A DNA stretch of 64,000 nucleotides from Duganella flavida (GTDB lineage: Bacteria > Pseudomonadota > Gammaproteobacteria > Burkholderiales > Burkholderiaceae_D), in contig NZ_WWCN01000006.1 of the NCBI RefSeq assembly GCF_009857445.1, positions 1 to 64,000 of the forward strand. Reading direction: 5' to 3'. The notes beneath the pieces are model-generated. The model was not told the DNA's origin and searched no databases. It saw nothing but the letters and a program-made list of their open reading frames with translations. The position numbers and the translations under genes are program-made. Below are positions 1 through 9,298 of this stretch, in pieces (positions within the stretch are counted from its first letter, which is position 1; every line of letters starts with the position of its first letter).

Positions 1-93
1 GAGGCATAGGGAACGACCTTTACGCCTGCTGAACGGATACGATGGCTAAATAATGCAAGAGATCGCAGAGTAGCGCGAGGGAGAAATTCGTAC

Positions 94-571
94 TGTTGAC
101 AGTGGCCGGCTAATGGGTGACCCACTCAGTTTGACCCGCCTTCCACTGCCTGGCGAACGCCGCCACGCGGTCATACGACCCTTCATATCCCAGCTCTTGC
201 AGCTCTGCATGGAGTTGCTTCAAATTGCGGCGCTGCTTACGCGGCTTGCTCGCCTCGCTCTTCAGCCATCCCGATAATTGCAGAGAATATCTGTCCAGTC
301 CGCTCGCGATATGGCGTTCGGCATAGCTGGGCTCCGTGATCTCCGAACGCAGGTAGCGCCGGACAGTATTGCGAGAGATGCCCAGTCGCCTGGCGATCTC
401 GCGTAGAGGAATCTGGTCACGTATGTGCCAGCGTCGAATGATGCCTAGTAAAGCCACGTTGATCACTCCGTTCTCCTGCCGATAAGACAGGTCGAATTGT
501 GCTCTTCACGTGGGTCAGATTCAGTTGCAAATTACTGGGGAAAGTGGGTCACTTTTCGATGCAAATCAACA
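94..571 (-). mobile_element. IS21-family insertion sequence remnant (internally deleted)
   Basis: The stretch carries the start of an istA-type gene on the minus strand and a terminal region with repeated GTGGGTCA-type motifs (around 512-519 and 544-551), the pattern of multiple terminal repeats in IS21-family ends. A second end-like sequence sits at 94-126: it begins TGTTGA and contains GTGACCCACT, matching the other end (571 inward on the minus strand), which also begins TGTTGA and reaches GTGACCCACT. Most of istA and all of istB are missing between the two ends, so this looks like a deletion derivative that kept both ends. A TCGT lies near each boundary (88-91 and 572-575) but does not make a clean target duplication. 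Family assignment is from motifs only. Confidence 0.55.
110..466 (-). pseudogene. Truncated IS21-family transposase IstA (N-terminal fragment)
   Basis: The 118-residue product is the helix-turn-helix part of an IstA transposase. A resolvase-like HTH (residues about 10-40, IPLREIARRLGISRNTVRRYL) is followed by the usual linker that ends in FARQWKAGQ. The reading frame then hits a stop right after WVTH, where the sequence turns into a terminal-repeat motif. Full IstA proteins run several hundred residues and carry a DDE core; none is present here. No istB follows. It could still bind the IS ends, but it cannot transpose on its own. Confidence 0.75.
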
Positions 572-780
572 TCGTGGTGAAATTAAGTGCGACACAACTG
601 GAAAAAAGCCTATCTTTCGACGCATTATTAGATGGAAGCGCTAAACAAGAACTGAGTGGAAAAATCGTCATCCTCGCTTACGATGGCCCGCATATCGATA
701 AATATGAAACAGTTTGGGGGGCTATGGGAGCGCATCGATATTTCGTGAACATTCTGCGTTCAATATACGATGCCCCATGA
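572..780 (+). pseudogene. Possible gene remnant fused to the IS end
   Basis: An open frame runs from inside the IS end (a start at 499) across the presumed IS boundary at 571 and stops at 780. The part outside the IS encodes about 69 residues (KIVILAYDGPHIDKYETVW is typical of it). I do not recognise the product. Base composition is AT-richer than the flanking mobilization genes. It may be the 3' remnant of a gene cut by the IS insertion. It could also be a chance open frame. Confidence 0.25.
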
Positions 781-828
781 GCATGAGTATTAGCGAAGGT
801 CGGCTTGGGGGCGTTATCGGAATTTCAA

Positions 829-2649
829 TTAACGTGATCGCCCACGCGACGCATCGCGCTGTTTTGCTAGTTGCGCGATATGCTTCCCCAGTTCCTGCCG
901 AATCCTCTCTAAGTAAGCCGGAGCTGCTGGCGCCACTTTGCCAGCAGCTTCAATCACCAGAGCATAGGGCTGGATATCATGTTTTGATTTCACCGCCCAA
1001 TTCGTCAATCCAGCCAGTCGGCCATCTTTCGGACTATTCCCCTTGCCGGTTGGTAGTCCTAATCCTGCTCTTAGTCCTCGCGTGGCCATTTCTTGCGTAT
1101 GCTCAGCAATTGAAGCATTGGATAACTTAACCCATGCTTGGCAATGCTCGCGATCTGTATCAACAACCACAGCTGGACTGAAGCCGCGCTGACGCAAGGT
1201 ATCCAGCTGCACTTTAGTCAAACCATCCAGTAGCACCAGTCCATGCTCGCCATCAGGTCGAATCAGCACATCGTACCCACGCGCATTCATGCGCTTGAGC
1301 CAAGCTATGCCGTGCATCACCTCTTCCTTGTCCCAGTGGTGCTCTTCCTGATTACCTTCGGCCGCATGCTTTAACGTCACAACAAAACGGCTAACACCCA
1401 TCGCCGTCATTTGCCTTTGCGCGGCTTCTGCATTGCGATCTCTGGCCTGAGTAACTCCGCCACTTCTTTCGCGTCCAATACGTTTTGCATGATCGGCGCT
1501 GGTGCCCGCCAGAGCAAGAATGCGCTCACGAGCAGCCCCGTTACCATTCCTGTCATCACGGCCAGCAGATAGTGGCTGATCTCCATTCGCTGCCCTGCTG
1601 CCTCCAGCCGCTCTGCCGCCAGCTGCGCCGCCTTCGTCGCGCTGTGCCAAGTCTTGATCGCGGTCTCTAGCTGCATGAGGAACTGCTTGCTCTGCTCCTT
1701 GCCGTGCTGCTCGATTTGCTCCAGACTCACCCGCGTTTCGTCCGTCAGGGCGGCCATCGCTTGCGCCAAAGGTTCCAGCAAGGTCGCTAGTTCTTCCGCG
1801 CTCGCGAGCTTCGCTTCGCGCAAGCGCTCGATCTGCTGGTTCAAGGACGCCAGCCTGGCTTCGTTCGATGCAGCGGCTAACTGCTTCACCGTCTCGCTCT
1901 TTGTCATAGCTCACTCCTCGTTTCGCTAGTCCCATTGGGCTGTAGCCCCTTCCCAGATCGCTGCCCTTCATCATCACGCCATCCAGTACATACGACAGAC
2001 CTGACATCTTGCGTCCTTCCAGCTGCACCACCGGCACTAGCTGCACGTCAACCGCTTCAAGCCGAGCCGCGTAATCGCTGAAGCTATCGCAGTCCTTCGC
2101 TGCGGCGTCGCATAGCTGCTGCAAGCGCTGGCGCGTGGATGGCTGGCCGGTGCGCAGCCCTTCTTCGATTTCGCCTTTGGTTGGCGCGTGACGCTGCACG
2201 TCGATGGAAGGCTGCACGCGCTGCAGGTCATATTCGCGTTCAATGGCGCGCATCAGCATTTCTTGGCGTCGGTAGTCATGACTGTCCGACGTCACACCGC
2301 CATCAAAGCGTATGCGGTTCACCAGCAAGTGCACATGCTCGTGCTCTGTATCGAGATGGCGCGTCACCATGTACTGGTTGTTCTCTAGTCCCATGCCGTG
2401 CAGATAGCGCATAGAGACTTCCCGCCATTGCTCGTCGCTCAGATGTTCGCCTGGCGCGGCCGATAGCGACACATGTAAGACGGCCTTACCTAGCTTGGGC
2501 CGCAGGTTACGCACCTCGCCAAATTCTTTCGCTAGTTCACGCTCTGTGGTGCCGCTCATATTGGTGTCGATCACCCGGCCCTTCTCCGGGTTCAAGTCAT
2601 AGGCCAGCGTACCGCGAAAGCCTCGGCCCTTCACGGCTTTAGCGATCAT
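829..2649 (-). CDS. Relaxase/mobilization nuclease (MobA/VirD2-type)
   Basis: Relaxases nick one strand at oriT and lead the transfer DNA into the recipient. The N-terminal domain carries the three-histidine metal motif HLDTEHEHVHLLVNR (about residues 98-112), and MIAKAVKGRGFRGTLAYDL at the N-terminus contains a Tyr candidate for nicking (Y17). The middle (about residues 280-450) is rich in Arg, Gly, Ala and Asp with little pattern, exactly where another gene overlaps in a different frame. The C-terminal 150 residues are again ordered. The start at 2649 has AAGGAG about 7 bases upstream; an upstream extension to 2751 would run through the mobC-type gene. The product is about 606 residues. It overlaps the end of the upstream mobC-type gene by 11 bases, so the two are translated together. 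Family assignment is firm; the exact MOB class is not. Confidence 0.88.
   Translation of the reverse strand: MIAKAVKGRGFRGTLAYDLNPEKGRVIDTNMSGTTERELAKEFGEVRNLRPKLGKAVLHVSLSAAPGEHLSDEQWREVSMRYLHGMGLENNQYMVTRHLDTEHEHVHLLVNRIRFDGGVTSDSHDYRRQEMLMRAIEREYDLQRVQPSIDVQRHAPTKGEIEEGLRTGQPSTRQRLQQLCDAAAKDCDSFSDYAARLEAVDVQLVPVVQLEGRKMSGLSYVLDGVMMKGSDLGRGYSPMGLAKRGVSYDKERDGEAVSRCIERSQAGVLEPADRALARSEARERGRTSDLAGTFGASDGRPDGRNAGESGANRAARQGAEQAVPHAARDRDQDLAQRDEGGAAGGRAAGGSRAANGDQPLSAGRDDRNGNGAARERILALAGTSADHAKRIGRERSGGVTQARDRNAEAAQRQMTAMGVSRFVVTLKHAAEGNQEEHHWDKEEVMHGIAWLKRMNARGYDVLIRPDGEHGLVLLDGLTKVQLDTLRQRGFSPAVVVDTDREHCQAWVKLSNASIAEHTQEMATRGLRAGLGLPTGKGNSPKDGRLAGLTNWAVKSKHDIQPYALVIEAAGKVAPAAPAYLERIRQELGKHIAQLAKQRDASRGRSR
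1407..1907 (-). CDS. MobB-like membrane mobilization protein nested within the relaxase gene
   Basis: This 166-residue frame lies wholly inside the relaxase gene on the same strand but in another frame. It begins with a long amphipathic, probably coiled-coil stretch (about residues 10-105, Leu/Glu/Gln/Ala rich). One clear membrane helix follows at 113-134, then a short charged tail ending PRKGK. The ATG is preceded by GAGGAG at suitable spacing. Nested mob genes with a membrane helix are known from IncQ (mobB in mobA) and ColE1-type plasmids, where the small protein stabilises the relaxosome or links it to the transfer channel. The relaxase frame is low-complexity just here, which suggests selection on this frame. 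Assignment to MobB is by architecture and position, not by sequence match. Confidence 0.7.
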   Translation of the reverse strand: MTKSETVKQLAAASNEARLASLNQQIERLREAKLASAEELATLLEPLAQAMAALTDETRVSLEQIEQHGKEQSKQFLMQLETAIKTWHSATKAAQLAAERLEAAGQRMEISHYLLAVMTGMVTGLLVSAFLLWRAPAPIMQNVLDAKEVAELLRPEIAMQKPRKGK

Positions 2650-3031
2650 CACGCTCTCCTTGTACGCCAAGGAGAGATAGACGTAGGCGCTGCGTCTCTG
2701 ACAGCAACTGCGCCAGCAAGCCGTTGGCGATAGTGACTCTCTGGCCTTCATTGGCCAAGCGGGTAAGCTGATTGAGATTGGCCGCCAGACGCGCTAATTC
2801 GACGTACTGCGCGCGATTGATTGCGGCGACAGGTGGTGGTGGCAGCCGCCGTGATAAAGCCGCTGTGCGCAGCCATTCGGCGGGCTTCATGTGCATGACG
2901 CTTGCACGCTCGCATAGCGTTGCATGCTCACTCGCTGAAACGCGTACCCCTATCACCGACGAACGCAGTGCAGCGGGATCACCTTTGGGGCGGCCACCTT
3001 TGGATTTTCGCGGAGCTGGAACGGCTTGCAT
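2639..3031 (-). CDS. MobC-type relaxosome accessory protein
   Basis: The 130-residue product has a basic N-terminus (PRKSKGGRPKGDP), a VIGVRVSASEHATL segment typical of the ribbon-helix-helix part of MobC/NikA-like proteins, and the NLNQLTRLAN motif common in the MobC family. Such proteins bind oriT and help the relaxase open the strand. ATG at 3031 is chosen because the conserved part starts just after it. A longer frame to 3157 has no recognisable N-terminal content. The last codons overlap the relaxase start by 11 bases, so this is the first gene of a mobC-relaxase unit. Confidence 0.8.
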   Translation of the reverse strand: MQAVPAPRKSKGGRPKGDPAALRSSVIGVRVSASEHATLCERASVMHMKPAEWLRTAALSRRLPPPPVAAINRAQYVELARLAANLNQLTRLANEGQRVTIANGLLAQLLSETQRLRLSLLGVQGERDDR

Positions 3032-3567
3032 GGCATGGCCTCTGCCGGTGTGAGTGAGCGCAGCGAATGCCGTGGACGAGCGGAGCGAGAGCAGCCCCGC
3101 AGGGCAAGCCAGTTTGAGTGAAACGAAAACATGGCTTGCTACTAACCGACGACACATCGTCTACCACTATAGCCAAACGCCACCAGCACACTCTGCGCTG
3201 CATCAACAGGCGCGTGCTATTCCAGCACTGCCAGCCTGGCCTGCGACTTTGCTAGTAGCCACGCGAATCCACACAAGACCAGTGGCTGTGGCTAAACCGC
3301 CAACAACACCATGCCATCTGGATAGAGTTGCAAAGACGCGCTTCACCGACAGCGTGGACCGGGTTCATTTCCAACGCCACATAGAACACCTGAGAAAAAA
3401 ATTCAGTCAGGCAGGTAAAGGACCAATTTCCCTTTCGTAGCATTGAGCGCACTCAAACACTCGGCATATTTTCGATGGCATTCACATCAAGGAAGCGCAA
3501 CATCAAACTCACCAATACCCGTGGTCCTACTTTATCTAAAACACCTGTCGAGACGCGGAGACACAGA
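3032..3567. other. Non-coding interval between mobC-type and alpA-type genes; likely holds oriT
   Basis: This 536-base stretch lies between divergent genes and has no convincing coding frame. In mobilizable elements oriT usually sits just upstream of mobC, so the nick region is most likely here. I could not identify a nic-site consensus or a clear inverted repeat by eye. The promoters of both flanking genes must also be here. Confidence 0.35.
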
Positions 3568-3873
3568 ATGGACACCAATACCACTATACCGGGAACGTGC
3601 CGCCTGATGCGGATACGTGAAGTGCTGCAGCTGTGCGGCCTATCGCGCGCGACGCTATACCGCGAGATCAAGCTCCACGCTTTCCCCGCGCCGGTCAAAC
3701 TATCCGCGAGATCAGTGGGGTGGCTACAGGATGATGTAGTGCTATGGCTCCAGACGCGCATCGCACAGCGAGGCCCGGCCTACAACGCCGATACGCAAAC
3801 CGCTCATCACGGTGAGAGGAAAACATCATCAGTCAGGCCGGCCCTACGTCAGGCGCGGGACGAATCGGAATGA
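3568..3873 (+). CDS. AlpA-family phage/island transcriptional regulator
   Basis: AlpA-type proteins are small MerR-like DNA-binding regulators that often control the neighbouring integrase gene. The core CRLMRIREVLQLCGLSRAT plus YREIKLHAFPAPVKLSARSVGW and the following W-containing segment match the family layout (about residues 11-65). A tail of about 30 polar residues follows. ATG at 3568 is preceded by GGAG; the longer frame from 3475 adds only a basic, low-complexity extension. The 3' end overlaps the 3' end of the convergent integrase gene by 41 bases. It probably regulates excision or integration of the element. Confidence 0.82.
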   Translation: MDTNTTIPGTCRLMRIREVLQLCGLSRATLYREIKLHAFPAPVKLSARSVGWLQDDVVLWLQTRIAQRGPAYNADTQTAHHGERKTSSVRPALRQARDESE

Positions 3874-5071
3874 CGTTAGCGCCGGCGCGTAGCTTATCGA
3901 GATAGTCCGCCCAGCGCTGCATCATCGCAGCGCGTGCCGGCAGGTGCGCCGTGCGGTTGTATGCACGGCCATTGGGATCGATAACGCGGTGGGCCAACTG
4001 GTGTTCGATCAAGTCCACGCGCTCGTTCAATACTTCGTCCAGGATCGTCCGCGCAGTCGCCCGGAAGCCGTGCGCCGTCATCACGTCTTTCGTGTACCCC
4101 ATCGCGCGCAGCGCGGCGTTGATGGTGTTCTCGCTCATACACGCTTGCTCGGTGCGCAAGCTGGGGAAGACAAACTTTCCGTGTCCGGTAACGCGGTGCA
4201 GCTCGCGCAGGAGTTCCACCGCCTGCTTCGGTAATGGCACCATGTGCTCCATCTTCATTTTCATCTTCGCTGCGGGGATGCGCCATTCGGCAGCGTCCAG
4301 ATTAAATTCAGACCATTCAGCGGCACGCAACTCGCCTGGACGTACAAACAGCAGTGGCGTTAGTTTTAACGCTGTCACGGCTACCACATGGCCGTTATAG
4401 GCGTGCATCGCACGCAGCAGGCCAGCCAGTTCTTTCGGTTCGGTGATCGCCGCAAAATTCTTTCGTGGTACGGCGACCAAGGCACCTTTCAGATCCGGCG
4501 TCACATCGCGCTCGGCCCAGCCTATCGCCACGCCATAGCGCAGGATTTGTCCGCACACCTGTTTGATCCGATGTGCCGAATCCACCGCGCCGCGCGCTTC
4601 AACCCGCTGTATGACGCCAAGAATGTCGCGGGGCTTGATGGTGGACACTGGCATCTGGCCGATGAAGGGAAAGAGATCATGCTCCAGCCAGGCCAAAACC
4701 TTTTCCTGTGTTCCCGCGCTGCGACTGGCCTCCATCTTCGCCAACCATTCACGCGCCAGTGCTTCAAAGGTATTAAGGTCCGCCTCTAGTTGCTGCTGCG
4801 CGTGTGGATCGATCTTCGGCGCCTTAGGATCAACGCCAGCCCGCAACTGCTTGCGGGCATCAGCGCAGAGTTCCCGCGCCTCGGCCAGTGATATCTCGGG
4901 ATAAGTGCCGAAAGCCAGCGTTTTATGCTTGCCATCGAAGCGATAGTTCATTCGCCAGTATTTATTGGATTCTTTGACAAGTAGGTAGAGTGAGCGGCCA
5001 TCGCTGTACTTGTCACCGCTGGGCTTGCCGGAGTGCTTTAGTTTCCGGATAAAAAGGTCGGTGAGCGCCAT
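3833..5071 (-). CDS. P4-type tyrosine integrase of the island
   Basis: This site-specific recombinase inserts and excises the element at the adjacent tRNA gene. The N-terminal arm-binding domain (DUF4102 type) is seen in SDGRSLYLLVKES and KTLAFGTYPEISLAEAR. The catalytic domain has the first Arg in LLFVRPGELR, the HxxR box in TAHGFRATART, and the terminal Tyr in GRAYNRTAHL followed by the MMQRWADYLD ending of P4-type integrases. Length is about 412 residues, normal for the family. ATG at 5071 (MALTDLFIRKLK) is chosen because the family starts here. The gene lies about 190 bases from tRNA-Thr, the usual spacing for a tRNA-targeting integrase. It looks intact. Confidence 0.93.
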   Translation of the reverse strand: MALTDLFIRKLKHSGKPSGDKYSDGRSLYLLVKESNKYWRMNYRFDGKHKTLAFGTYPEISLAEARELCADARKQLRAGVDPKAPKIDPHAQQQLEADLNTFEALAREWLAKMEASRSAGTQEKVLAWLEHDLFPFIGQMPVSTIKPRDILGVIQRVEARGAVDSAHRIKQVCGQILRYGVAIGWAERDVTPDLKGALVAVPRKNFAAITEPKELAGLLRAMHAYNGHVVAVTALKLTPLLFVRPGELRAAEWSEFNLDAAEWRIPAAKMKMKMEHMVPLPKQAVELLRELHRVTGHGKFVFPSLRTEQACMSENTINAALRAMGYTKDVMTAHGFRATARTILDEVLNERVDLIEHQLAHRVIDPNGRAYNRTAHLPARAAMMQRWADYLDKLRAGANVIPIRPAPDVGPA

Positions 5072-5194
5072 GATGCAATCCCATTCCGGGTCTGGCGTCG
5101 ATTGAGGGACAAATTTTTCGCGTGAGGGACCTGACGCCATTTTGTCCCTCACCCGTCGTAGATTTCATGGTACTCCGTCGGATTTGAAGAGACA

Positions 5195-5232
5195 ATAAAA
5201 AACCCGCTTCCCTATGAAAGGAGCGGGTTTTG
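5195..5232 (-). terminator. Rho-independent terminator of tRNA-Thr
   Basis: Reading the minus strand, AAAACCCGCTCC pairs with GGAAGCGGGTTTTTT around a short loop and ends in a T run. It lies 32 bases beyond the 3' end of the tRNA gene and can stop transcription before the integrase. Confidence 0.75.
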
Positions 5233-5263
5233 ATACTTCTTGGTACTACATATTGCTGAGTTC

Positions 5264-5339
5264 TGGTGCCGCTTGCCGGAATCGAACTGGCGACCTTTTC
5301 ATTACGAATGAACTGCTCTACCAACTGAGCTAAAGCGGC
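5264..5339 (-). tRNA. tRNA-Thr (anticodon CGU)
   Basis: The 76-base gene folds as a cloverleaf: acceptor GCCGCTT/AAGCGGC, D arm GCTC/GAGC, anticodon loop TTCGTAA with anticodon CGT, T loop TTCGATT, and an encoded CCA. The T stem reads GCCAG against CCGGC, so it holds an A-C mismatch at the second pair from the loop; a G would give the usual perfect stem. The 3' end faces the integrase, so this gene is the attachment site of the element. Confidence 0.95.
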
Positions 5340-5349
5340 GACGACCCGC

Positions 5350-5355
5350 ATTCTA
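5350..5355 (-). promoter_or_regulatory. Probable -10 box of the tRNA-Thr promoter
   Basis: On the minus strand TAGAAT lies 10 bases before the mature tRNA 5' end, at the position expected for a -10 box. A -35 box is not clear; TTGTGT upstream is at short spacing. Confidence 0.45.
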
Positions 5356-5445
5356 ACAAAGAACCTTCCACACAACTAGCCCTAAAACGATAAATTTTAG
5401 ACAGCGATAGTAAAATTGCATTGCTTTCTGCGGATCAGGGACTTA

Positions 5446-6450
5446 TCAGCCTTGCTGATGGTAGTCAGTCACCACCGCCACCTCATCGCGCGAACCCAGG
5501 AACACCGGCACACGCTGGTGCAGTTTGGTTGGCTGGATGTCAAGGATGCGTTGTTTGCCGTCGGTGGCCGCGCCGCCGGCCTGTTCCACGATAAAGGCCA
5601 TCGGGTTCGCTTCATACATCAAGCGCAACTTACCCGGCACCGAGGTGTCGCGCAAGTCGGCTGGGTACATGAAGATGCCGCCGCGGTTCAGAATGCGGTG
5701 CACGTCCGCTACCATCGACGCGATCCAGCGCATGTTGAAGTTGGTGCCGCGCGGGCCAGTGTCGCCGGCCAGCAGTTCGCTGATGTAGCGCTGCACCGGC
5801 GGATGCCAGTGACGCTGGTTCGACATATTGATCGCGAATTCCTTGGTCTTGGCCGGGATCTGCATGTCGCGCTGGGTCAGCACCCACGAGCCCATTTCGC
5901 GGTCCAGCGTGAAGCAGTTCACGCCGTTGCCGGTGGTGAGTATCAGCATGGTCTGCGGGCCGTACACGGCGTAGCCGGCGGCCACTTGCTTCGAGCCTGC
6001 CTGCATGAAGTCCGCTTCGGTCGGCTGGGTCATGCCTTCCGGCGCTTTCAACACCGAGAAGATGGTACCGATCGAGACGTTGACGTCGATGTTCGACGAG
6101 CCGTCCAGTGGATCGAACAGCAGCATGTATTCGCCTTTTGGATAGCGGTTTGGAATCGGGTGGATCGACTCCATTTCTTCCGACGCCATCGCCGCCAGGT
6201 GGCCGCCCCATTCGTTCGCTTCGAGCAGGATTTCGTTGGAGATGATGTCCAGCTTTTTCTGCACTTCGCCCTGCACGTTTTCGGTGTCGGCCGAGCCAAG
6301 CACTTCGCCCAGCGCGCCTTTACCTACCGAGTGGCTGATGGTTTTGCATGCGCGCGCAACGACTTCGATCAGCAGGCGCAGTTCCGCCGGGATGTTGTCG
6401 TGGAGGCGCTGCTCTTCCACCAGGTATTGCGTAAGACTGACTCGTTTCAT
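5446..6450 (-). CDS. fbp: Fructose-1,6-bisphosphatase class I
   Basis: Hydrolyses fructose-1,6-bisphosphate to fructose-6-phosphate in gluconeogenesis, in the cytoplasm. The metal and phosphate motif DPLDGSS is at residues 113-119, with the paired acidic residues SEEME near 90-94. The active-site region around [12 protein letters not shown] and [19 protein letters not shown] is complete. The length of 334 residues is normal. The gene follows pepN by 23 bases on the same strand, so both may share a transcript. With aceA elsewhere in the window it fits growth on acetate or other gluconeogenic carbon. Confidence 0.97.
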   Translation of the reverse strand: MKRVSLTQYLVEEQRLHDNIPAELRLLIEVVARACKTISHSVGKGALGEVLGSADTENVQGEVQKKLDIISNEILLEANEWGGHLAAMASEEMESIHPIPNRYPKGEYMLLFDPLDGSSNIDVNVSIGTIFSVLKAPEGMTQPTEADFMQAGSKQVAAGYAVYGPQTMLILTTGNGVNCFTLDREMGSWVLTQRDMQIPAKTKEFAINMSNQRHWHPPVQRYISELLAGDTGPRGTNFNMRWIASMVADVHRILNRGGIFMYPADLRDTSVPGKLRLMYEANPMAFIVEQAGGAATDGKQRILDIQPTKLHQRVPVFLGSRDEVAVVTDYHQQG

Positions 6451-6473
6451 TGTGTACCCTCGTTGTAATGTAA

Positions 6474-9116
6474 TTAGTTGGCCAGCGCTTTGGTGATGAC
6501 TTCGGCCACGTCATTCGACAGCTTCTGTGCCGCGACTTTTTCCAGCGCCAGCTTCATCTTGGCTTGCAGCGCAGGCACGTAACGGCGCCAGCGGTCCATG
6601 CCGCGCGCCAGGCGTGCCGCCACTTGCGGGTTGATCGCATCAAGCTTGATCACGAACTCGGCCCAGAACTCATACGCACTGCCATCGGCCGCGTGAAATT
6701 GCGACGGGTTGGCGCTGGTGAAGTTGAAGATCAGCGCACGTGCGCGGTTCGGCGTTTTCAGTGTGAAGGCTGGATGCTGCATCAGCTTGCGCACTGCGGC
6801 CACGTTGGTGGTCGGCGCGGCGGCCTGCATGGCGAACCATTTGTCGATCACCAGTGCTTCGTTATCGAAGTCGTCGTAGAACGCCTTCAGGTACGGGCCC
6901 GCTTCCGCACCACTGTGGATCATGGCGACCAAGGCTGCCGAACGGTCGGTCATGTTGGAGGCGTTTTCAAACTGCTGCTGCGCGAGTTTGAGCTCTGCCA
7001 GTTCGGGCGCCACCATCAGGTAGGACAGGCACAGGTTTTTCAACGCGCGCTTGCCGGCCGACAGTGCATCTGGGCTGTATTCGCCCGGCGTTTGATTGGC
7101 GTGATACTGCGCCAGCAGTTCTGCTTTCAGCGATGCGCCGATGGTGCGGCGCATGAACTGGCGTGCGGCGTGGATCGCGTGCGGATCCACCACGTCCATC
7201 TGCTCGGCGATGATGGTTTCCGATGGCAGGATCAACGCCAGTTCGCGGAAGGCCGGGTCCAGCATTTCATCGGTCAGCACGGCGCGCATGGCGTTGATGA
7301 AGGTGCTGTCCAGTTTCAGGTTGGCTACGCCGCCGGTGGCCACTTGCTTGGTCAGTTTCAGCAGGCGTTCCATCGCCAGGCGCTGGCCGGCTTCCCAGCG
7401 GTTGACCGGGTCGCTGTCGTGGCTGAACAGGTGTAGCAGTTCGTCGTCGGTGTAGTCATATTCGAGGATCACCGGCGCCGAGAAGTCACGCAGGATGGAT
7501 GGCGTCGGACGTTCGTCCACTTGACGGAAGCGGAAGATCTGTTCTTGCTCGGTCAGTTCCAGCACCACCGTGGTAGCGCCTTCGGCATGCGTGCCGTTTT
7601 CCAGATGCAGCGGCAAGTCCTTGCCGTTCGCATCCAGCAGGCCAACCGCCACAGGGATGTGGAACGGCAGCTTATCCGCTTGACCGCGCTGGCTCAGGAT
7701 GATGTCGAAGTTGCGCTTGACCGCGTCGTAGCGCGTGCGCGCGGTGACCACCGGCGTGCCGGCTTGCGAGTACCAGCGTTCGAACTGGCGCAGGTCACGG
7801 CCGTTGGCGTCGGCCATCGCGGCGCGGAAATCGTCGCACTCAACGGCCTGGCCGTCGTGGCGCTCAAAGTACAGGTCCATGCCTTTGCGGAAGCCGTCGC
7901 GGCCCAGCAAGGTCTGGTACATGCGCACCACTTCCGCGCCTTTTTCGTACACGGTGACGGTGTAGAAGTTGTTGATCTCGACGAAGGAATCCGGACGCAC
8001 TGGGTGCGACATCGGGCCCGCGTCTTCCGGGAACTGGGCCTGGCGCAAGGTGCGCACCTGGTCGATGCGGGTGACGGCGCGGCCGCTGTCGGTACCGATC
8101 ATGTCGGCACTGAATTCCTGGTCGCGGAACACGGTCAGGCCTTCTTTCAGCGACAGCTGGAACCAGTCGCGGCAAGTGACGCGGTTGCCGGTCCAGTTGT
8201 GGAAGTACTCGTGGCCAACCACGGCTTCGATGCCGGCGTAGTCAATATCGGTAGCAGTGCGCGGATTGGCCAAAACGAACTTAGTGTTGAAAATGTTCAG
8301 GCCCTTGTTTTCCATCGCGCCCATGTTGAAGTCGCCCACGGCGACGATCATGAAGCGGTCCAGGTCTAGCTCCAGGTTGAAGCGCTCTTCGTCCCAGCGG
8401 ATCGAATTCTTCAGCGACTGCATGGCGTAGTCGGTCTTATCGAGGTTGCCCTCTTCCACCCACACTTGCAGCAGCACGTCGCGGCCGTCGGCCAGCTTGA
8501 AGGTCTCTTCCTGGCACACCAGCTTGGCTGCGACCAGCGCGAACAAGTAGGACGGTTTCTTGAACGGATCTTCCCACTTGGCGTAGTGGCGGCCATCGCC
8601 GAGGTCACCCTCTTCGACCAGATTACCGTTGGACAGCAGCACTGGATAAGCGGCCTTGTCGGCGCGTAGCATCACGGTGTACTTGGCCATCACGTCCGGA
8701 CGGTCAGGGAAGAAGGTGATGCGGCGGAAACCTTCGGCCTCGCACTGGGTAAAGAAGTTGCCATTCGAGACGTACAGGCCGGACAGCGAGGTGTTCTCCA
8801 CTGGCGCGCAGATGGTTTCGATTTCCAGCACCACCTCGGCCGGAGCATTGCGGATGGTCAGCGACGATGCGGTCAGTTCGTAATCAGCGGCATCCAGCAG
8901 CTTGCCGTTCAGGCGCACTTGCACCAGTTCGATTTCCTCGCCGTGCAGCACGATGTCGTGGCTGGCCGAGGCCGGGTTCTGGCGCAGGACGATGCGGTTG
9001 GCAACGATGGTGCGTGCCGGAGCCAGGTCAAAACCCAGTTCTACGGTATCAACCAGATAGGCGGGCGGGGTATAGTCTTTGCGGAAAATCGTCGTGGGGC
9101 TGCTGTCTGTGCGCAT
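6474..9116 (-). CDS. pepN: Aminopeptidase N (M1 family)
   Basis: A broad-specificity zinc aminopeptidase that completes protein turnover in the cytoplasm. The exopeptidase motif GAMENKGLN is followed by the zinc site [14 protein letters not shown], with the third zinc ligand in [16 protein letters not shown]. The C-terminal alpha-solenoid is present and the protein ends near [15 protein letters not shown]. The length of 880 residues matches the PepN type of proteobacteria. The upstream 180 bases are shared with the divergent lipoprotein gene and must hold both promoters. Confidence 0.97.
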   Translation of the reverse strand: MRTDSSPTTIFRKDYTPPAYLVDTVELGFDLAPARTIVANRIVLRQNPASASHDIVLHGEEIELVQVRLNGKLLDAADYELTASSLTIRNAPAEVVLEIETICAPVENTSLSGLYVSNGNFFTQCEAEGFRRITFFPDRPDVMAKYTVMLRADKAAYPVLLSNGNLVEEGDLGDGRHYAKWEDPFKKPSYLFALVAAKLVCQEETFKLADGRDVLLQVWVEEGNLDKTDYAMQSLKNSIRWDEERFNLELDLDRFMIVAVGDFNMGAMENKGLNIFNTKFVLANPRTATDIDYAGIEAVVGHEYFHNWTGNRVTCRDWFQLSLKEGLTVFRDQEFSADMIGTDSGRAVTRIDQVRTLRQAQFPEDAGPMSHPVRPDSFVEINNFYTVTVYEKGAEVVRMYQTLLGRDGFRKGMDLYFERHDGQAVECDDFRAAMADANGRDLRQFERWYSQAGTPVVTARTRYDAVKRNFDIILSQRGQADKLPFHIPVAVGLLDANGKDLPLHLENGTHAEGATTVVLELTEQEQIFRFRQVDERPTPSILRDFSAPVILEYDYTDDELLHLFSHDSDPVNRWEAGQRLAMERLLKLTKQVATGGVANLKLDSTFINAMRAVLTDEMLDPAFRELALILPSETIIAEQMDVVDPHAIHAARQFMRRTIGASLKAELLAQYHANQTPGEYSPDALSAGKRALKNLCLSYLMVAPELAELKLAQQQFENASNMTDRSAALVAMIHSGAEAGPYLKAFYDDFDNEALVIDKWFAMQAAAPTTNVAAVRKLMQHPAFTLKTPNRARALIFNFTSANPSQFHAADGSAYEFWAEFVIKLDAINPQVAARLARGMDRWRRYVPALQAKMKLALEKVAAQKLSNDVAEVITKALAN

Positions 9117-9298
9117 GGGGGCTCTGGGAGGGACGGAGGCAAAAGCTTATTTTACCAATACCAGTCCGCTAAAACTAACCTAACTGTAAGTTGCTGCTTT
9201 CCACGATGGGGTAACATTCTGTAATAATCATGCAAGCTTCCAGTGCGGGGCCTAAACTTAGCTCTGGAAAATACCGTCTTATCTGAGAGGGCACCACC

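Noticed and set aside
1..125. Minus-strand frame open from a GTG at 125 to the window edge
   Set aside because: Only 41 codons, no recognisable product, and part of it overlaps a presumed IS end; cannot be supported.
3054..3440. 128-residue plus-strand frame between mobC and alpA
   Set aside because: No ribosome site or recognisable sequence, and it lies where oriT is expected; treated as non-coding.
5416..6468. 350-residue plus-strand frame opposite fbp
   Set aside because: Antisense shadow of a conserved gene with biased composition.
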